Below the pieces are notes generated by a model. That model had not been told where the DNA came from. It saw nothing but the letters and a program-made list of their open reading frames with translations, and ran no database searches. Position numbers and translations under genes: made by a program. From contig JAUCBJ010002909.1 of assembly GCA_032718475.1 (NCBI GenBank), forward strand, positions 1 through 54,077: a DNA stretch of 54,077 bases, in the 5' to 3' direction. Positions 19,188 through 29,597 of the stretch are shown here, in pieces (position 1 is the first letter of the stretch; the number at the start of each line of letters is the position of its first letter). Source of the stretch: Nemertoderma westbladi. Lineage: Eukaryota > Xenacoelomorpha > Nemertodermatida > Nemertodermatidae.

Positions 19188-19735
19188 AGGATACTACTAC
19201 TATAATCGGCCTGCTGCATTGCAACTGCACATTTAGATGCTATGCCAGCTTAACAAAAACATTTTGAAACCACCATGCAATCCATAATTGGCTATCCCAA
19301 TGCAGCGTGCATTAAGAATGCTATGCTGGCTTATAACAAAGTTTCACCACCACAACTCCCTATACCCCCATGACTTTCGCGACATTATCCGTATCATCAA
19401 GTCCAGTGTCAGTGTCCTTTAGGAGGCATCTCACGAAAGCTGTCCACCATGCTTATTTTTTCCATTCATCTGCCAAAGCACAAAATTGTGCACAGGCTGT
19501 TCCTCACGGCATGCCGGATTATCAACGAAATTGTATTGCATTCTACCTATCCCCCCTTATGACTTTCATGCAATAATCCGAATCTTCAAGGCCAGTTATT
19601 GTCCTTTAATAGGCATCTCAAGAAAGTCATGAGCTGCCAACCATGCATGCATTCTCATTTCACGCATGAGGCTGCCAAAGCACAAGATAATGCACAGCAC
19701 AAGTACTGAACCACACTATCCTTAGAGCTTTCGAT
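19188..19735 (-). mobile_element. Two tandem 3' fragments of the 27-kb LINE family
   Basis: (CTA)4 at about 19191 followed by ATAATCGGCCTGCTGCATTG matches the (CTA)n plus GAATCGGCATGCTGCATCG junction of the main LINE. From 19360 (CATGACTTTCGCGAC) and again from about 19556 (TTATGACTTTCATGC) two copies of the terminal coding region follow in the same orientation, each ending near GCACAGGCTGTTCC or GCACAGCAC. All are degraded. Confidence 0.65.
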
Positions 19736-20182
19736 GACAAAACTTCCAAATTTTTCAGGTTGTAAGTTGTTAACGAAAATACTCTCAGAAAATTTCTGCT
19801 TCGTGTAACTGACCTCTGGAGACTAACATACTAACATACAATAAAAACATTACGATGTGCGAAGAACATAATGGGAATTTTTCTCAAATTTTGCCCACAC
19901 GATACATTTCAACCCCAGTTTCGATAGTTATGTAACTTTTTTGCCATTGGGGAAAAGTGCTTCCTTTTCTCCAGATTTTGGGGTATATTTGAAGCATAAA
20001 GTAACAATTTAAGAAAAAAAGCTTTAAAAACACTTTATAATGATATTTACGGATGATTTATATTGATTATGTTTGATTATTATGATTATTTGTAATAAAA
20101 TCAGTTAGACAAAATCAAAATTAAATTAATTAATACTAATATTTCACACACAATTAGAAATTAGACAGTTAAACACAATTAG

Positions 20183-20530
20183 TTACAGACAAACGACAGT
20201 GGTTATTGTTTTGGTTGACCATATAGATAGAAGACTCGTCGATGGGATTCTCTCTGAAGGTTGCACTGGCATGATGAAGCCATTGGTAGCGGGGAATGTC
20301 TTGACGCTCATGCCGAAGGTCTTCCACTCTCTTGAAAGGCAGCCATTGTTAGTATCTCCACTTCTGAAGCCCAAACTGTGGAGTACCCAACGTAGGTGGC
20401 ATCTTTAATCTAGTGTGCAACTTTGTCTCCAATGGTGCCATTCATGAACTTCGCAAGGTATTTATGTAGCTTCATATGGCTATCTTCAGATTCCGTTGTC
20501 ATGTAGCTCATGGTGTGATAAATGCAATTC
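20183..20530 (-). pseudogene. OTU-protease-like ORF remnant
   Basis: On the minus strand one frame reads MTTESEDSHMKLHKYLAKFM, then IKDATYVGYSTVWASEVEIL and TMAAF, with in-frame stops before and after the second block. The pattern (acidic/His start, then a W-A-S-E-V-E-I-x-T-M-A-A-F block) resembles the C-terminal half of OTU cysteine-protease domains. Such domains are common in transposon proteins. The catalytic Cys region is not seen, so the call is tentative. Confidence 0.3.
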
Positions 20531-20531
20531 C

Positions 20532-20559
20532 CATCCCCCCATATTATTATGGGGGGATG
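20532..20559. repeat. Perfect hairpin, 12-bp stem and 4-nt loop
   Basis: CATCCCCCCATA, loop TTAT, then TATGGGGGGATG. Confidence 0.95.
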
Positions 20560-20582
20560 TTTTATGAATTGTTTTCATTGTT

Positions 20583-20604
20583 ATTCTCAGCCTAGGCTGA
20601 GAAT
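20583..20604. repeat. Perfect 22-bp palindrome
   Basis: ATTCTCAGCCT followed directly by its reverse complement AGGCTGAGAAT, 23 bp after the preceding hairpin. Confidence 0.95.
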
Positions 20605-20609
20605 GTTGG

Positions 20610-21756
20610 GGAGTCATGTTTGGTGGGGAGTTATCTCAGCATGTTACACCTCAACCAACTGACCTACCCTGCAAGTAAAGTAATGTACTTAAGTAAAGTA
20701 AGTGCACATTAATATCATATAATGGTGGTGGTAGATATTAATACAACACAAAATTGGGAAACAAAGCGAGAAACATAATTATGCTATACATGAATATTAA
20801 TATAAGTGCATGTATGTATGGGTGGTAAATAATTTAATATGGCATGCACCTCTACTTGACCTGTCTGGTCTACCATTACACCTACTTTACCTTGCCACCT
20901 TATTAAATTATTTACCATCGTTACATAATATTAATATTCATACATACTACATAGTATACTTATTGTATTCTATGTTTTTTAACATCCATAAGATTGTATA
21001 AATTATTAAGTAATTTAAACAGGACTAAGGATGATCCAACTCTATTATAGCAAATGGAGCGGAAAAAATATGATAAAACATGTTTTTTCTCTTTGTTTTT
21101 TTGTTTCCCAATTTTGCTTTGTATTAATAATAATTTACCACTGTCAGTACATAATATTAACGTGCACCTACTCCTTTCCTAATTTAACCCTTTTCTAATC
21201 CTGCATTTTAACACTGGTGGTAAATTTAAAACTTCTTGGGCTATGTATTATGTGCCATTTATCTGTTCATTATTGGTGTTGTGGGTGAATGAGTGGTTTC
21301 ATATTATCATCCCTAGCAACACAAAGTATAGCCTAACAATGATTGATTCACAGCTGAAAAGAAACACTGATTTGACTGCTAATTGTTTGATTATATCATC
21401 TACATACATCTTGATGCATTTATATTGATCACAATATTCGTAATATTGACCATGTGCCATGAAGATATCATCCAACTACATTGTAACGAATGTTTGGCTT
21501 AAATTATAAATGTATCTGACAGTTTCTGGAGATAGTTGTGCCAGTTACTACTGTCGTCGATTTACTAGGCTTGACCTCCTAGAACTTTAGGTTTCTCAGG
21601 AGAAATGCGATCTGGGCCATGAGATTGCTCTTATGGTTTTCTAATAAATTATAGACTTAACTAGTAATAATAAACTAAACCTTATATTATAGTCGTATTT
21701 TAATAGTATCACAGGTTTGTCAATGATTACTGTTTTAGGTCTACACTACACCTATA
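20610..21756. other. AT-rich upstream region of the D-glutamate cyclase-like gene
   Basis: No ORF of note. Any promoter or upstream exon of the following gene would lie here, but I cannot place one. Confidence 0.4.
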
Positions 21757-21770
21757 GTGTTATTATTTGC

Positions 21771-21781
21771 TTCAATTTCAG
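21771..21781 (+). other. Candidate splice acceptor before the D-glutamate cyclase-like ORF
   Basis: TTCAATTTCAG directly upstream of the coding exon (AG at 21780-21781). If used, it would join an upstream exon that might carry a targeting peptide or only a 5' UTR. Confidence 0.4.
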
Positions 21782-21804
21782 TTCATTTTATTTTTTTTAT
21801 TGTT

Positions 21805-23877
21805 ATGGCATTTATTTATGGATCCGAACAAACGCATCCCCCATCTGCAGCTCCTACAGGAAGTCCTCCACGTTTGAGGAAAGTGCCATATGGGAATCTA
21901 TCACTGCATGAGGAATTACAGGATAAGAACATCGCTCCCAAAGACCTGCGTCAGCTTGCCAGAGATGGTACCTCTTTGAAAAATCTAAGGACAACGGCAG
22001 GACTCTGTAAGGGGTTTGCACAAACCAATGTCAACATCATACACAAAGAATATGCGACAGAGTTTCATGCATTCTGTGAAGCAAACCCAGTCGTAATGCC
22101 GCTTCTCTATGTGAGTCAACTCGGGGAGGTCGCAGCTCCTCCTCTTGCTGCCAACTCTGACATCCGTTACGACATACCAAAATACCGTCGGTTTGACAAT
22201 GGATCCAAAATAACCAACTTAGGGGACCTGAGTGAATTGGGAGGAAGGAAATTCCAGGACTTTGCAACCTTTTATGTTGGATGTACCTTTACAATAGATA
22301 GTGCATTAAAAAGAGCCAATGTCAAACTTCCACACTGCACTGATGATCGAATTGTCTCAATTTACAGAACCAACCGGAACTGTCATTCTGTAGGCCGTTT
22401 CCATAGCAACATCATGGTGTCAATGCGAGCCATCCCGGAGCAACAACTCGCATTGGTGCTACAAGTGTGTGCACTACTGCCAGAGCACCATGGTGAGCCA
22501 ATTCATATAGGGGATCCCAAGGAGTTAGGAATCACGAGCCTTGATTATCCAGATTGGGGTGATCCTACCATATTCCCAGAAGACTCAGTCCCAGTCTTCT
22601 GGGCCTGCGGAGCTACAGCAATCGAGGTGATCCGCAGGGCCGAGATGCCAGTTGCTTACACACACTGTACTGGATCCATGTTTGTAACGGATCTACCTGT
22701 CTCTGTAGACGTTAGTTGTAGCCAGCTCAATACACCCATTGCCATTATAATTTCCTCTGCCCCACTCCGTGTTGACCTAATCTCTAAGGCCTGTCTCTCT
22801 GTCATACATAACATTGATGCATTCATCCAATTTGATTCAATCTTCTCCAAAAGCATTCATTGCCACACTGAAGGTGAGCTACTGATGGCGGCATTGCAGT
22901 TGTCCTATTCGGAACGGGTGCTTCTCATAGTAGGCAACCCATCCCAGGGTCCAACTGCCGAGGTTGCTGAAACTACTGATGGCCCTCCAGGTGCCATTGC
23001 CATCGCAGCCATCCTACAGGCGCTGGGGAAGACTGTGTTCTTCCTTGTCGACAATAAATCCAGTAAAACGTATGCAGCACTGATAAACCGATGCATTAAA
23101 CTAGGTCATCTAAAGGAGTCAATCCATGTGGAGGTTTATGCTCAGAGTTCGGAAAATTACAGTGGATCCCTGGCCCAAAAGTTTATGTCGGGGGACACAT
23201 CAAATCTCGCACTGGGTGATGTTACCTCCAAGAGGAACTCAATATCAGAATGTATTAGTCCGATAACACCGCCCAACTGTGAAGGGAAAACTGCAGGGAA
23301 TTCCAACCGGTTCGACCACATTATTGCAGTGGGCCGGTTGGGTCGCAGTAGAGACGGTCGATATTACAGACGCGACGGTTCTGAGGTCAGCGTGGTACCA
23401 GACCCACTGGAGGACATTCTGGTAGTCGCTACTGAGCTAGGGATTCCTACCACTGGGGTATGTTGCTACGGCAACCAGGTAGGCATGGGTAAGGTGGCTA
23501 ATGCGGTCGCGGAGTATATGATGCCTGGCTCGACCGCTGGGTGCGTGACGCCATGTAGCAACCTGGTGGTCGCTGGTTGCGCCAACTGGGGCGGGTATGG
23601 GTTGGCGGCGGCACTGTATGCGCTGGCAGTGTGCCCTGTACACGACAGATACACCAGGAAGGGCGTGGGCACGCCCACACATGGGGCGAGGGCAGCACAG
23701 CTGGGAGGGTTACTGGAACAGGGCGATGGTGGGGTTCTGGGTGTCTGCGAGGGGCTGGGAATGAGGGATGAAATTCGACCCCAAAACAGTGGCTGCGTCG
23801 CAGGACTTTATTTCCATCAGGAACATATAACGGTGATTCGTAAGATTAATACAGTTCTGTCAGATATGTTCAAGTGA
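21805..23877 (+). CDS. DGLUCY-like: D-glutamate cyclase-like protein (DUF1445 plus DUF4392), mitochondrial type
   Basis: 690 codons from the first in-frame ATG to TGA, with no intron. The frame is open a further 16 codons upstream but without ATG. Residues about 45-305 match DUF1445 (UPF0317): YDIPKYRRFDNG, FYVGCTFTIDSALKRA, VPVFWACGATA, MFVTDLP. Residues about 355-660 match DUF4392, the D-glutamate cyclase domain: ETTDGPPGAIAIAAILQALG, FDHIIAVGRLGR, GNQVGMGK, NWGGYGLAAALYAL. The two-domain order is that of vertebrate DGLUCY, a mitochondrial enzyme converting D-glutamate to 5-oxo-D-proline; 690 residues is somewhat longer than the roughly 620 of human. Where I recall GDGGNE(I/L)GMG in the family, this protein has CCYGNQVGMG, losing two acidic residues, so activity is uncertain. 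The N-terminus lacks an obvious mitochondrial signal. AATAAA signals lie at 23962 and 24061. Confidence 0.85.
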   Translation: MAFIYGSEQTHPPSAAPTGSPPRLRKVPYGNLSLHEELQDKNIAPKDLRQLARDGTSLKNLRTTAGLCKGFAQTNVNIIHKEYATEFHAFCEANPVVMPLLYVSQLGEVAAPPLAANSDIRYDIPKYRRFDNGSKITNLGDLSELGGRKFQDFATFYVGCTFTIDSALKRANVKLPHCTDDRIVSIYRTNRNCHSVGRFHSNIMVSMRAIPEQQLALVLQVCALLPEHHGEPIHIGDPKELGITSLDYPDWGDPTIFPEDSVPVFWACGATAIEVIRRAEMPVAYTHCTGSMFVTDLPVSVDVSCSQLNTPIAIIISSAPLRVDLISKACLSVIHNIDAFIQFDSIFSKSIHCHTEGELLMAALQLSYSERVLLIVGNPSQGPTAEVAETTDGPPGAIAIAAILQALGKTVFFLVDNKSSKTYAALINRCIKLGHLKESIHVEVYAQSSENYSGSLAQKFMSGDTSNLALGDVTSKRNSISECISPITPPNCEGKTAGNSNRFDHIIAVGRLGRSRDGRYYRRDGSEVSVVPDPLEDILVVATELGIPTTGVCCYGNQVGMGKVANAVAEYMMPGSTAGCVTPCSNLVVAGCANWGGYGLAAALYALAVCPVHDRYTRKGVGTPTHGARAAQLGGLLEQGDGGVLGVCEGLGMRDEIRPQNSGCVAGLYFHQEHITVIRKINTVLSDMFK

Positions 23878-23961
23878 TAACGTAACACACTTGCCAATTA
23901 TTTAATAATTATTAGTGAATAATTATGATATAATGATGCATTTATTTTCCGAGCCACTTTT

Positions 23962-23967
23962 AATAAA
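23962..23967 (+). terminator. Candidate polyadenylation signal
   Basis: AATAAA, 85 bp after the stop codon of the D-glutamate cyclase-like gene. A second one lies at 24061-24066. Confidence 0.4.
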
Positions 23968-24764
23968 TAATAATAATCTATCAAGTTATCTTGAAGTCCG
24001 ACAGAAATCAGACGTAAATTATTGTAAATCCGACTACAGGTGCTATATTTAGAGGTTTGAAATAAAGTAGTGAAATATAGTATTCAATATTCTGGTACTA
24101 TATTTTATGCCAATGCTAAGGTCTAAGTGATTCTGTCCAGACCCGTTCGCCTCAATCATTATTTCAATATAATTATATTGAAGAAATACAGTAAAACAGT
24201 ATGATTCTCACATTCAGAGTTTTCTTATCATTTTATGATGGCGGTGTGGTGAAGGGTTAGTTATGATTTAAATATACAATGTAATAGGACAATATCATAA
24301 TGCTCTCTCTCTATTACATAATATATTTAATTCACCGTCACTCACCCCACAACAATTCACTTATTATTTTTAGTTATGATTTAAGTGAGATTATTTTATT
24401 ATACAGTCGCGTCATTTTTACTTAAAATATTATCGATAATAATTCGCTCTAAGGTTATTAAAATTATACTAAACTGTAGCAATATATTCTTAATAACTTT
24501 AAAAAATATGTAAACTGCTTTAATGTTTATGTTTGTTTATTTTTTTAATTATTATTTATATTAATTATTATTTAATTATATTTTTATTGTTTTTTTATTT
24601 TTATGTTTATTTATGTTATGTTTGTTATGTTTGTAGTTTTATTCCACTATTTATTTTTCCTCTATTAATATAAAATATTTGTGAACAGTATAAAATCAAC
24701 AATTCAATGAATTATTAATACAGTAAGTACTAATAATTATTATAAAATAAAGGTTTTAATAAAG
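23968..24764. other. Very AT-rich non-coding stretch
   Basis: Includes a nearly pure A/T block at about 24530-24660. No gene is seen. Confidence 0.5.
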
Positions 24765-25575
24765 GTTTTCTGGGGCGCTGAATCCAATGTAAGATATTTA
24801 AAATGATCTGATTACTATAAATGGCAGTTTTAGTCACTTTTCAGTTTGAACACAAGAATTTTAATTCACTTATACGATCCTATAAATTCACATTTATAGG
24901 ATTTCTGGGGCGCTGACAATTCTAATCGAATACATTTATAATGCTCCAGATCATTGCTACTCGAATTATTCGACATAATATGGCAAAATTCGTACCCATC
25001 ACCAAAAAGTACAAGTTTGAGATGTCCAGTGCTGTTTTTATTGATTCCATTGGATTCAGGACCGTTATAAACCCGTATAAAGCGAGAAACAAGATGATAC
25101 TATCTATTTATCAATTTGCTTATACTGTTTTAAAAATTTGTTGCTGGCAAAAACGTTTTACCAACCGCCAAAAATAAATACAAGTTTGAGAACTGAAAAT
25201 AAATTTTGACATATTCCATTGAATTCAGAATCATCACAAACCCGTATAACTCAAGAAAAAAGGATCAATTGATATTTTTGATGAGTTTCAAAATTTGTGC
25301 GAGCACCAAATTTGCACCCACCTTCGAAAAATACAAGTTTGAGATGTCTAGTTAAATAAGTATTTATTTCATTTAATTCAGAACCGCATATACCTCTAAA
25401 ATACGATAAATATGTTGTCACAATCAATTGAATTATTGAATGGATTTTCAAAATTTCGTGCTAGCACCAAATTTTGCACACAGCACCAAAAATACAAGTT
25501 TGATATGCCTGGTGCAACTCGTATATATCCCATTGAAACCAAAACTTCAGAAAACCCCTATAGCGCAAAAATATT
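24765..25575 (+). repeat. Degenerate tandem repeat, ~130-170-bp units
   Basis: Two units start TTCTGGGGCGCTGA (about 24769 and 24902). The ATACAAGTTTGA core then recurs near 25011, 25181, 25333 and 25494, followed by a block 'tattccattgaattcagaaccgt..taaacccgtata'. TTCAAAATTTCGTGCTAGC and CACCAAATTTTGCAC precede the later cores. The fourth-unit start is repeated inverted at about 27040-27095. Confidence 0.6.
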
Positions 25576-25811
25576 TTGCCTTATGTTATAATATTAATAT
25601 AATAACAAAATGTGCAATGTGGTGGGATTTATCTATTTGTATAACAGGAACCGAAAGAACATTAATGTAGTGTGAATATGAATTCATACCCGCGTATATT
25701 GAACATACACTGTTTAATGTGATTGCTTACCCGCATAAAATATATTTTTCAATTATATTTAACCGAATACCGTAAAAAATACCTCTCCTTTCCCTCTATT
25801 GTAAAAGTAGT

Positions 25812-25935
25812 TTATTGTTTTGGTTAGAAAATCCCACTTCCGTAACCTGCCCCTTTCCCAAAATTGGTAACAACATCGCTTATTGTTTTGAATCCATCAT
25901 GACCTGGCAAGCTGCAGCAGCCCACTAAATTAAGT
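25812..25935 (+). repeat. R62 repeat copy plus fragment of the 32.4-kb repeat
   Basis: TTATTGTTTTGGTTAGAAAA to CTGTAACCTGCCCC-type unit (here CCGTAACCTGCCCCTTTCCC), then a second partial TTATTGTTTTG. From about 25898 CATGACCTGGCAAGCTGC and CCCACTAAATT match the repeat at 32.38 kb. Confidence 0.6.
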
Positions 25936-26299
25936 GTGCCGACGTTGTTCTTATTTGTAATCGGATGATTATAATGACTCTATCACTTACACTCTCCACT
26001 CCATACCAATTTTTTATCCGTGGTGATATCCGCTGTCCGAGTTAATTAATAAAAAAAAATTAGCGGCGTAGCTCAGCCTGCATAAATAAATCGTAAAATA
26101 CTGTTAAAGCGGGTGGGCGGCTGCCCCAATGCGAAACCCAGTAAGTGAAAAAACGTCATTTTGAGAAAATCGCATTTGAAGTTTTTCATACAAAACGGTG
26201 TATCTACAACCTAGAGTACAAAAATTATAATTATTAATTTCCCAAAAACCTAGTAAATGTTTACTAAAAAGTAAAAGTAAATTTTCTTCGGCCCCAGGG

Positions 26300-26545
26300 A
26301 TTACGCACAAAGTCTGACGACTTATTTCCAGTGCGGTCCCCCCAGAACTTTACTCCCAGAGGAAACTCCAGTACTCATTTAGCTACCACTTAAGGATGCA
26401 AGGCAGAGATGCGCCCTGGCTGGTCCTTTAAAGCATTCGTGCCGATACGAAAACTGCCATGGCCCGTGTGAGGATCGAACCCACAACCTACAGGAAAGGT
26501 GAATTCAATGCCTTGGTGTACTAGAAGTAACTAGAAACCCATGTA
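26300..26545 (-). mobile_element. tRNA-derived SINE (family S2), minus strand
   Basis: The reverse complement has an A-box-like TAGTACACCAAGGCATTG, then a B-box GGGTTCGATCCTCACAC (complement of 26467-26483). A body follows with GGACCAGCCAGGGCGCATC and GGAGTTTCCTCTGGGAGTA, ending near a GGGGCCGAAGAAAATTTAC motif at about 26290. Unrelated in body to family S1. Confidence 0.6.
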
Positions 26546-26989
26546 CTACTACACAATCTGGCATCTACTTGGTTTTGATGTGGTGAATAATTAGGCTTTA
26601 CCATGTTTGTTGAAGATACTGGGTTTTGAAATTTAAAAAAGTGACAGTGAGATAGTCAATCTTACATCTCAAACCGAGTAAGTGGTAGTTGATGTGTTTT
26701 GTAATGGTATTCCGTGAAATGTAATATAAATAACGTAGTTACTGGGTTTTGGATCAGTGATATCTTCATCATGGGACTTTGAGACTTTCACAGATGAATT
26801 CTACACCCTCGAACCAAAGGTCAAATAAACAAAATTTCGAAAAATTTCAGTTACTGGGTTTTGGTATGGGGCAGCCTTGGGGGGGGGGGGGGGGGTGGGG
26901 GGGGGAGGGGTGGCAGAGTTCGAAATAAACATTTCGAAAAGCATACTGTTTCAATTTCAAAAAGTTACCAGTATGCAGTATCGGTACTT

Positions 26990-27095
26990 TTTCCGTATTT
27001 GTATTCGTGTTTCCGCATTTTCCGTATTTGTATTCGTATTTCTGCATTTTCGGTGCTGTGTGCAAAATTTGGTGCCGGCACGAAATTTTGACTGA
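26990..27095 (-). repeat. Short tandem and inverted repeats beside the LINE 3' end
   Basis: Two ~30-bp units of CCGTATTTGTATTCGT and TTCCGCATTTT, then an inverted copy of the CACCAAATTTTGCACACAGC block of 25.47-25.50 kb. A G-rich run precedes it (26880-26909). Confidence 0.65.
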
Positions 27096-27122
27096 CAGTA
27101 TCTACTACTACTACTACTACTA

Positions 27123-29597
27123 CTAGAATCGGCATGCTGCATCGACAAAATTGCACCGCCACAACTCCCTATCACCCATGACATTTGCTAGATCATCCGC
27201 ATCTTTAAGGCCAGTGTCCTTTAAGATGCGTCTCAAGAAAGTCATGGGCTGTCCACCATGCTTATTCACTCCATGAGGCTGCCAAAGTACAAGATTATGC
27301 ACTGGCTGGTCCTCACGGCGAAAGCAATGTCCTGCAAAGCGGAGGCGATTTTGTTCTAGTGTCAAGTTTGGGGGAACCAATGAGACACCTCCAATGTTAT
27401 ATAGTGTCTGGTTGGAGATGTGTGCATTGTACTTGACACAATGAACCCGGCGCAGCATTCTTGTGAATGTGCCATCCAGAGATTTGGTGTCCTCAGCAGT
27501 TAGAGCCCAGCATGGACTCCCGTAGAGGAGTACTGGAACTACTGTTGCTCTAAATAATCGGACCTTAAGTTTCCGATTAATTCTCGGTGACTTCCAAATC
27601 CTGGAAAGCCTATTCAAGGCTGCCCATGCCTTTCCCTTACGTATTCGAAGGTCCTCACCTGACTTCCGGATCCATGATCCCAGGTAACAGAAGTCGTCCA
27701 CATGCTCAAGCATACCATCCTTTGAGCTTATGCTCATCCGATCAGAGACTTTCTGAGGACTTTCAAAGTTAACTGTCAGAATTTTGGTCTTTCTGGAGTT
27801 AATAAAAAGACCAACACTAGAAGCAGCATGTTCTAATGAGCTGAGGAGCCGCTGGGCTCCCTCTAATGATTCTGAGAGTACTCCTAAGTCATCAGCAAAG
27901 TCTAGATCAGTTAGGTACTTGGCAGGATTTCCTCGACTTCTGGAGCCAGTAGGTGGAGTTATCATCACCCCATCATCATTATGATGATCTAAGGACATGC
28001 GTAGAACATTGTCAACCACAATAATGAACAAGAATGGTGCAAGTGTGTCTCCTTGGAGGACGCCCCATAACACTTCAAATGGTTCTGTGTCACCGTCAAC
28101 AGTAGACACAAATGTTGTCGAACCATCGTATACTGATCTGATTGCTGCAATAATTTCATCAGGAATCCCATATAATGAAAGTATGCTGAACATACGTGAG
28201 CGAGAGACTGAATCAAAGGCCTTGAAGAAGTCAACAAAGATAACAGCCAGATGCCTGTCTTTCTTTTTTGATAACTCTTCAATTATCCTTCTAAGTGCCA
28301 AAATGGGCTCCATGGTCCCACGACCTTTACGGAACCCATTCTGATTTCCACGTAGCAGTCTCTCAATGGGATCCCTGATGCGATTTAATATAATTCTATT
28401 GTATAGTTTTGCAGCAATCGAGATCAATGAGATTCCCCGAAAAGAACCATAGAGTGTTAGGTTGCCCTTCTTGGGAACTGGCACCAACTTATTTGTTTTC
28501 ATTTCTTGTGGGACTCTTGTTGTTCGGTACATGTCTACTATGATGGGATAGATGAGCTTTAAACACTCAGGTATTTTAAAGACCTCAGGGGGAACACCAT
28601 CTACTCCACTGGCACGATTGGTCTTAATGCTCTTTGCAGCAGCCTTCACTTCTGCAAAGGAGATATCGCCAATGGGAATATCTGGGAGTACAGACTCAGA
28701 CACTTTTACTTCTATAAAGTTATCAGGCAATACCCTGTCATTATTGAGGAGCTTTTCAAAGTGGGCCTTCCAACCATTGAGGCGATCGGCTGGTGATTCA
28801 GCCTTAACCTTGGTGGTTGGTTGGCTTTTTCGACCAGCAAGCAAGTTGATCGATTTCCATCCCTGGGATGATTGCCTGCTGTCGTCAGCATCATTGATGG
28901 CATCAACCTGTTGGTTTATTAGCTCCTGTAGATTAACAGAGTACTGCCTGTTCAGGGACCTAGATGCAGCCTTAACTGCATTCTTGGCCGCTGTAGTCTG
29001 TTTGAGTCGGGAATCGTTCTGTGCCTTGTAGAGGTCATTTCGGCACGTCTGAATTTTGTTGTCAGTCCAGGGGGCCCGTTTCCTGTTTCGAGGGTATACA
29101 GGAACTGTTTCTGCAGCTGCTAACTTAACCGCCTCAGTGAAGGCAGTATAGCCCTCACAGTGATCTGCCGCCTCAGAGGCAAGAACCTCATACATGTTGC
29201 TCAGCTGTAGTATGAAGCTGGATCTCACACTTGGCTGTTGCAACAGAGAGGACCAGTCATGCCGCGGCAAGGCAGATTTCGTTGTTCTGCTTGCACGCAG
29301 ACTAAGTCTTACCTTGGCCACAATAAGGCGGTGATCACTGGAGAAGGGTCGTAGTGTAAATGCATTACAGTCTTGTATAGAGCTCCTGTATTTCCTACGA
29401 AACAGGATATGGTCTATCTGGGACTTGTGACCACTGGGTCCACTATGAGTCCATAGCTTTCCACTTCGCTTCTTGAACTTGGTTCCAGTCGAAAAACAAT
29501 CCATTTCCAGAGATAAAATCCTGAAGATGGACGGAATTTCGGTTAACACTATTGCTATAGACCCAGGGCGATGTAGGTGATTGATGCAGACTTGCAT
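27123..29597 (-). CDS. LINE polyprotein, end of endonuclease plus reverse transcriptase
   Basis: 824 codons from an ATG at 29597; the true protein begins upstream in the other frame. Residues about 40-95 carry the endonuclease C-terminus, with SGHKSQIDHIL and the catalytic SDHRL block. Reverse transcriptase spans about 365-650: VPVPKKGN, SFRGISLIS, NGFRKGRGTMEPI, FVDFFKAFDS (first catalytic Asp; the usual K is F), GVLQGDTLAPFLF, and LDFADD at 565-570 with the catalytic Asp pair. The C-terminal region (AGHCFRREDQPVHNLVLW, GGQPMTFLRRILKDTG) is the part repeated in the truncated copies. The stop is a TAG that belongs to the 3' (TAG)n tail. All RT signature residues seen look intact. Confidence 0.85.
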   Translation of the reverse strand: MQVCINHLHRPGSIAIVLTEIPSIFRILSLEMDCFSTGTKFKKRSGKLWTHSGPSGHKSQIDHILFRRKYRSSIQDCNAFTLRPFSSDHRLIVAKVRLSLRASRTTKSALPRHDWSSLLQQPSVRSSFILQLSNMYEVLASEAADHCEGYTAFTEAVKLAAAETVPVYPRNRKRAPWTDNKIQTCRNDLYKAQNDSRLKQTTAAKNAVKAASRSLNRQYSVNLQELINQQVDAINDADDSRQSSQGWKSINLLAGRKSQPTTKVKAESPADRLNGWKAHFEKLLNNDRVLPDNFIEVKVSESVLPDIPIGDISFAEVKAAAKSIKTNRASGVDGVPPEVFKIPECLKLIYPIIVDMYRTTRVPQEMKTNKLVPVPKKGNLTLYGSFRGISLISIAAKLYNRIILNRIRDPIERLLRGNQNGFRKGRGTMEPILALRRIIEELSKKKDRHLAVIFVDFFKAFDSVSRSRMFSILSLYGIPDEIIAAIRSVYDGSTTFVSTVDGDTEPFEVLWGVLQGDTLAPFLFIIVVDNVLRMSLDHHNDDGVMITPPTGSRSRGNPAKYLTDLDFADDLGVLSESLEGAQRLLSSLEHAASSVGLFINSRKTKILTVNFESPQKVSDRMSISSKDGMLEHVDDFCYLGSWIRKSGEDLRIRKGKAWAALNRLSRIWKSPRINRKLKVRLFRATVVPVLLYGSPCWALTAEDTKSLDGTFTRMLRRVHCVKYNAHISNQTLYNIGGVSLVPPNLTLEQNRLRFAGHCFRREDQPVHNLVLWQPHGVNKHGGQPMTFLRRILKDTGLKDADDLANVMGDRELWRCNFVDAACRF

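Noticed and set aside
23437-23682. Minus-strand ORFs of 66-81 codons
   Set aside because: Antisense shadows of the GC-rich end of the D-glutamate cyclase-like gene.
26455-26545. A functional minus-strand tRNA gene
   Set aside because: A good B-box only; no clover-leaf could be drawn, and a SINE-like body follows.
26861-27095. Plus-strand glycine-rich ORFs
   Set aside because: Produced by the poly-G tract and its flanking repeat.
28552-29031. 159-codon plus-strand ORF
   Set aside because: Antisense shadow of the LINE reverse transcriptase.
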